Shown one piece after another: positions 41,891 to 44,529 of a stretch of 44,529 bases of DNA. Within the stretch, counting starts at the first letter, position 1, and the number at the start of each line of letters is the position of its first letter. The position numbers were made by a program, and so were the translations under genes. Source of the stretch: Candidatus Competibacter denitrificans Run_A_D11 (lineage in GTDB: Bacteria > Pseudomonadota > Gammaproteobacteria > Competibacterales > Competibacteraceae); assembly GCF_001051235.1 (NCBI RefSeq), contig NZ_CBTJ020000036.1:1-44529 (forward strand), written 5' to 3'. Below the pieces are notes generated by a model. The model worked only from the letters and a program-made list of their open reading frames with translations, made no database searches and was not told the DNA's origin.

Positions 41891-42706
41891 ATGAGTTCTC
41901 AATCCGTTCATACCGCTGCCTTAACCCCACCCCGCCAGTTGCCAGACGGTGCGTCGGCTGAGTCTGCGGCGGCGAGCGAGGAGAAAGAAATCCGGCTCGA
42001 TGAATCCAGCTCAGCGCTTGACGATGTAACGCAAGTGCCCTTACCAGCTTACCTCCAGCAAGTTTATTGGTGGGCCTATTTGCATCCAGCGGCGGTGCGT
42101 ATTTTCGAGCGGCAATGGCTGGTTAACCTGATTCTGTGGGGCAATTTCGCGCGGCTGCGCGATCTGGCGCTGGATGAACTGGGCGCTTCCATTGAAGGCG
42201 ATGTGTTGCAGGTGGCCTGTGTCTATGGCAACTTCACCGAACGGCTACTGCAACGGCTTCACCCAGAGGCCCAGTTAGCGGTCGTCGATGTGGCCGAAGT
42301 GCAATTGGAGAATCTCAAATCCAAAGTCAACATCAGCTCCCGTATGACGCTGCATCATCAGGACGCTTCCAACCTGAAATTTGCCGATGCCAGCTTCGAT
42401 ACCGTCGTGCTGTTTTTCCTGCTGCACGAACAACCGGAAGAAGTACGGGCCAAAACCATCGCGCAAGCCTTGCGGGTGGTCAAGCCGGGCGGCAAAGTGG
42501 TTTTTGTCGATTATCATCGACCGATTGCAACCAATCCCTTCCGTTACGTGATGATCCCTATTCTCAGCACGCTGGAACCGTTTGCGATGGATTTGTGGCG
42601 GCATGAGATCAGTGATTGGTTGCCGGAACCTGTCCGCAACCGGGCCAAAATCGACAAACAGACTTATTTTGGTGGGCTGTACCAAAAAGTGGTGATCACG
42701 GTTTAA
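41891..42706 (+). CDS. rquA: rhodoquinone biosynthesis methyltransferase-like RquA
   Basis: The 271-residue protein carries stretches that I associate with RquA: VPLPAYLQQVYWWAYLHP, then FERQWLVNLILWGNFARLRD, QVACVYGNFTERL in place of the classical SAM-binding glycine motif, FFLLHEQPEEVRAKT and VKPGGKVVFVDYHRP. RquA of Rhodospirillum rubrum converts ubiquinone to rhodoquinone (amino group in place of a methoxy). The first 40 or so residues are a low-complexity leader. An AAGGAAG ribosome site precedes the ATG. It follows frdABCD directly, and rhodoquinol is the low-potential donor suited to fumarate reduction. The alternative is another SAM methyltransferase, which I consider unlikely given the specific motifs. 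Confidence 0.9.
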   Translation: MSSQSVHTAALTPPRQLPDGASAESAAASEEKEIRLDESSSALDDVTQVPLPAYLQQVYWWAYLHPAAVRIFERQWLVNLILWGNFARLRDLALDELGASIEGDVLQVACVYGNFTERLLQRLHPEAQLAVVDVAEVQLENLKSKVNISSRMTLHHQDASNLKFADASFDTVVLFFLLHEQPEEVRAKTIAQALRVVKPGGKVVFVDYHRPIATNPFRYVMIPILSTLEPFAMDLWRHEISDWLPEPVRNRAKIDKQTYFGGLYQKVVITV

Positions 42707-42737
42707 GACGCTGCCTCCGGCTGTGTGCCGGCTCAAA

Positions 42738-43187
42738 TCAGAGTTTGCCGAGAGCATCCAGTTTACGGGCGCGTGCGCTGAAAGCGTTGACCATCGTCGT
42801 TGCCATCTCCGTCAGTAGCACTGTGGCCAGTGGTTGAAGCAACAGTGAGCGAACCTCACAATCAAGGGAAAAATCGGTTAGGCACAATCCGTCTGGTGTC
42901 GGTGCGAATGACCAGCGGATGTCGAAGCGACTGAAACCGCGATCTGTCGATGTAACCACGATGGATTTTGGCCGCTGGAGTTCGGTACGGCTAACAAACC
43001 GGTGCATGATCAGCCCCAACGCCAAGACTTGCTCGGTTTCGTAGGCCGTCTCATAACGGCGAATAATCGTGGCTTTACGGATCAATGGCAGGAACTCAGG
43101 ATAGCGTTCGACATCAGCCACAAGATCGAACATCCGTTCTGGAGAAACTGGGATGACTCGACTTTCGCGATGAGATGTATGAGACAT
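42738..43187 (-). CDS. COQ10/RatA-type START-domain protein
   Basis: The 149-residue protein fits the polyketide-cyclase/COQ10 START family: SPERMFDLVADVERYPEFLPL at the N-terminus, a β-sheet with DIRWSFAPTPDG and CLTDFSLDCEVRS, and a C-terminal amphipathic helix (ATTMVNAFSARARKLDAL). Eukaryotic and bacterial COQ10 proteins bind ubiquinone and aid respiration; E. coli RatA has also been described as a ribosome-associated inhibitor. It is convergent with rquA, 31 bp between the stops. The usual RatA neighbours (smpB, ssrA) are not seen here, so a quinone-related role seems more likely than the RatA context. Confidence 0.88.
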   Translation of the reverse strand: MSHTSHRESRVIPVSPERMFDLVADVERYPEFLPLIRKATIIRRYETAYETEQVLALGLIMHRFVSRTELQRPKSIVVTSTDRGFSRFDIRWSFAPTPDGLCLTDFSLDCEVRSLLLQPLATVLLTEMATTMVNAFSARARKLDALGKL

Positions 43188-43357
43188 TGGCTGGGCACTT
43201 CCATCCCCGGACCCCGGAGAGTTGATGATCTGGAGAAAAGTTCAGTCTTACCCTCAAGCGTAGTAGGGCCATGGTACGAATACCAGCACTCTGAATTAGG
43301 CGGCGCCCTCCAACGTCTTGCCTTCTTAGAGCGTTATCGGCAACTGTTAGCAGTCAT

Positions 43358-43388
43358 AAAAAAAGCCCGGCTAAACCGGGCTTTTTAA
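43358..43388. terminator. bidirectional rho-independent terminator
   Basis: AAAGCCCGG (43362-43370) and CCGGGCTTT (43376-43384) form a strong stem around a 5-base loop, with an A-run on the left and a T-run on the right. It can stop transcription on either strand. It lies 18 bp beyond the stop of the small membrane-protein gene on the minus strand. Confidence 0.88.
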
Positions 43389-43406
43389 CAGCATATTTAT
43401 AGAGGC

Positions 43407-43610
43407 TTATGGAGCCGGCATGGCATGGGTTTTGTCGAAAATACCCTCTTCAATACGATGCCATGTCTTGGGGAAAAACTTGGCGATCACAGCACCGACG
43501 GGCAAGACCAGCAGCCCAGCACCAATCAACGCAACGATCCAGAATCCTCCGAATGGAGCCAAAGCCAATACCAGGACCGCGAACACTACGATTTTGCTTA
43601 GATCTTTCAT
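43407..43610 (-). CDS. small membrane protein (67 aa), hypothetical
   Basis: After MKDLSK the sequence is hydrophobic to about residue 45 (two helices: IVVFAVLVLALAPFGGFWIV and then a second rich in Gly, Leu and Val). It ends with a short polar tail (KTWHRIEEGIFDKTHAMPAP). I chose the internal ATG at 43608-43610, because the upstream extension is polar and unlikely. A bidirectional terminator follows. No family is recognised. Confidence 0.6.
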   Translation of the reverse strand: MKDLSKIVVFAVLVLALAPFGGFWIVALIGAGLLVLPVGAVIAKFFPKTWHRIEEGIFDKTHAMPAP

Positions 43611-44056
43611 GATGTCTACGTAGTGGAAACCCCGTTGCTCAGAACGAAGACCACTCACGCCCTCTAATATTTTGGTGTCAGAAGCTCAACTTTGGGTAGC
43701 CGTTAGCACAAAAAACGACCCCGCCTTGGAGGCGTTGCCTTCCAGAGCAAGGTCCACGCCTCAAATGCTCGAAAAAAGGAGCATATTATCTTTGCACCAG
43801 AGGGATATCATTAACTCGAAAAGAATCCAAAAACGCTACCTATCCCCAATAGTGCCACTGGATTGAGATAAATTTTACCATAAAAAATGTTGCGTTGCAA
43901 AATTTTTTGCGCCCTCTAACGCAAAATTTAGCGACGTTCGGCTAAAACCCAGATTGAGAACCAAACTAAATCGTACAAAATTATTCCTATTTCTTCTGCA
44001 ATATGGCAAATTAATGTTCTAAAATTTCATCAACGATCATTTTTGAGGATTATTTT
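43611..44056. other. AT-rich intergenic stretch without a supported gene
   Basis: These 446 bp separate two small divergent genes. The right half is strongly AT-rich. I see no credible reading frame; the longest open stretch (43672-43866) has no ribosome site and no protein-like composition. A TAAAAT at 44020-44025 could be the -10 element of the gene at 44057. No tRNA or known small-RNA pattern was recognised. Confidence 0.5.
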
Positions 44057-44302
44057 ATGGCAGCGAAAAAATTCTACTTAGAGTTGCTTGGGGCTGATGG
44101 AAAGGGTGTTGCTGGCGTCACTGTTGAGGCGAGCGGCTGCTCAGAGTTATCAACAAGTCCTATGGGGACTGCATTATTCCTCACCGAAGAGCCGGTTGTA
44201 GCGGTTAAGGTGGAAGGCAAGGAAGTTTTCAAAGCACCCGTTGAGGCTTTGCCAGATCGCCTGGTCCTCGTTCAGGACGGTGGCGGCTGGAAGCAGAAAT
44301 AA
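44057..44302 (+). CDS. small hypothetical protein (81 aa), possible β-sandwich fold
   Basis: The sequence reads as short β-strands (KKFYLELLGADGKGVAGVTV, VVAVKVEGKEVFKAPV and RLVLVQDGGGW). This could form a small Ig- or carboxypeptidase-regulatory-like domain, without signal peptide or membrane segment. A GAGGAT ribosome site lies before the ATG, which supports translation. I do not recognise a family. It is close to the insertion sequence at the right edge. Confidence 0.65.
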   Translation: MAAKKFYLELLGADGKGVAGVTVEASGCSELSTSPMGTALFLTEEPVVAVKVEGKEVFKAPVEALPDRLVLVQDGGGWKQK

Positions 44303-44328
44303 CGGGCGAAAAAGGCACGACCGCCTCA

Positions 44329-44363
44329 AAAAATTGGGGATGGCGTTGTATCGTCATCCCCAG
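44329..44363 (-). terminator. rho-independent terminator facing out of the right-edge IS
   Basis: On the minus strand, GGGGATG (44355-44361) pairs with CATCCCC (44336-44342) around a 12-base loop, and the stem is followed by AA and a run of six T (44328-44333 on the plus strand read as A). It would stop transcripts leaving the insertion sequence on the minus strand. On the plus strand there is no T-run after the stem. Confidence 0.6.
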
Positions 44364-44434
44364 GCTGGATTATCTTGAATTCATCACGAAGCAGGTTCGG
44401 TTGCAAACCTGAGTACTCCGTAAATTAAGTTTCT

Positions 44435-44529
44435 TAGGAGTTACGCAGTTGCCGGTAGCCTGTAAAGTGGATTAGTCAGATAGGTGCGGATGGCGGGGCG
44501 GATGATAGCGAGTTTCGCCTCAAACCAGC
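44435..44529 (-). mobile_element. left end of an insertion sequence, 17-bp terminal inverted repeat at 44435-44451
   Basis: The 17 bases at 44435-44451 are identical to the ends of the 117-bp element at 10939-11055. Immediately inside lies the C-terminus of a transposase-like reading frame that continues past the edge. The element is cut by the window, so its family, other end and target duplication cannot be read. Confidence 0.7.
44441..44529 (-). CDS. transposase C-terminus (partial, runs off the window)
   Basis: Read on the minus strand from the edge, the frame gives 28 residues ending NPLYRLPATA and a TAA stop that lies inside the inverted repeat. A stop inside the terminal repeat is a common IS arrangement. 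The family cannot be determined from this piece. Calling it a transposase rests on its position against the 17-bp end shared with the MITE. Confidence 0.6.
   Translation of the reverse strand, partial: WFEAKLAIIRPAIRTYLTNPLYRLPATA

Noticed and set aside
43188..43357. Possible small RNA (tmRNA or 6S-like) next to the COQ10/RatA gene and ahead of a terminator
   Set aside because: RatA genes often neighbour ssrA, but no tRNA-like end, tag frame or 6S-type structure could be read here.
43720..43750. Possible minus-strand terminator (CGCCT/AGGCG stem)
   Set aside because: The stem is short and the T-run is separated from it by about six bases; no gene end lies next to it on that strand.
43672..43866. 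64-codon plus-strand frame in the AT-rich gap
   Set aside because: No ribosome site, no family pattern, and it ends in low-complexity sequence.

Overview
The window is a high-GC chromosomal segment of a gammaproteobacterium. The E. coli-type frdABCD operon, dapD-dapE, uup, yidD and the yceJ-yceI-like pair support this. The glycogen genes (glgE, glgC, glgX), trehalose phosphatase, fumarate reductase and rhodoquinone synthase would suit a facultative, storage-polymer-cycling bacterium such as the Competibacter-type glycogen accumulators of activated sludge. That placement is inference; there is no rRNA or other marker in the window.

Bases 1-11.3 kb are an accessory region of mixed composition. 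AT-rich genes (an LRR-like protein, a small membrane protein and a PLP-dependent decarboxylase) sit in front of a GC-rich gene for a protein of about 2173 residues built from WD40-type and HEAT repeats. The first 157 bp of that giant gene occur twice, on either side of the decarboxylase gene. An AT-rich lone ParA-type ATPase, a 117-bp MITE-like element and two head-to-head orphan antitoxin genes follow. The MITE has 17-bp perfect inverted ends and a 5-bp target duplication, and it has rewritten the end of one antitoxin gene. The same 17-bp end recurs at 44435-44451, next to the C-terminus of a transposase that runs off the right edge.

Bases 11.6-22.8 kb hold a membrane-anchored hypothetical protein, the ABC-F ATPase Uup with a zinc-ribbon protein, and a membrane protein that fuses ICMT-like, PAP2-like and Lgt-like domains, with an overlapping partner of unknown function. 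Two further small genes (a conserved hypothetical and a GNAT acetyltransferase) and a SNF2 helicase/SWIM zinc-finger pair complete this part.

Bases 22.8-34.6 kb are mostly metabolic: glgE-glgC-glgX on the minus strand, then dapD-dapE, an aldo/keto reductase, otsB and a TauE/SafE exporter on the plus strand, then yidD with a cysteine-rich tail and a FUN14-family protein on the minus strand.

Bases 34.7-43.2 kb share a quinone/isoprenoid theme: two YceI proteins, a cytochrome b561, a WrbA-like flavodoxin with a divergent LysR regulator, frdABCD, rquA (rhodoquinone synthesis) and a COQ10/RatA START-domain protein. Together frdABCD and rquA suggest anaerobic fumarate respiration with rhodoquinol. 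The last 1 kb has two small unknown genes and the edge of the insertion sequence.
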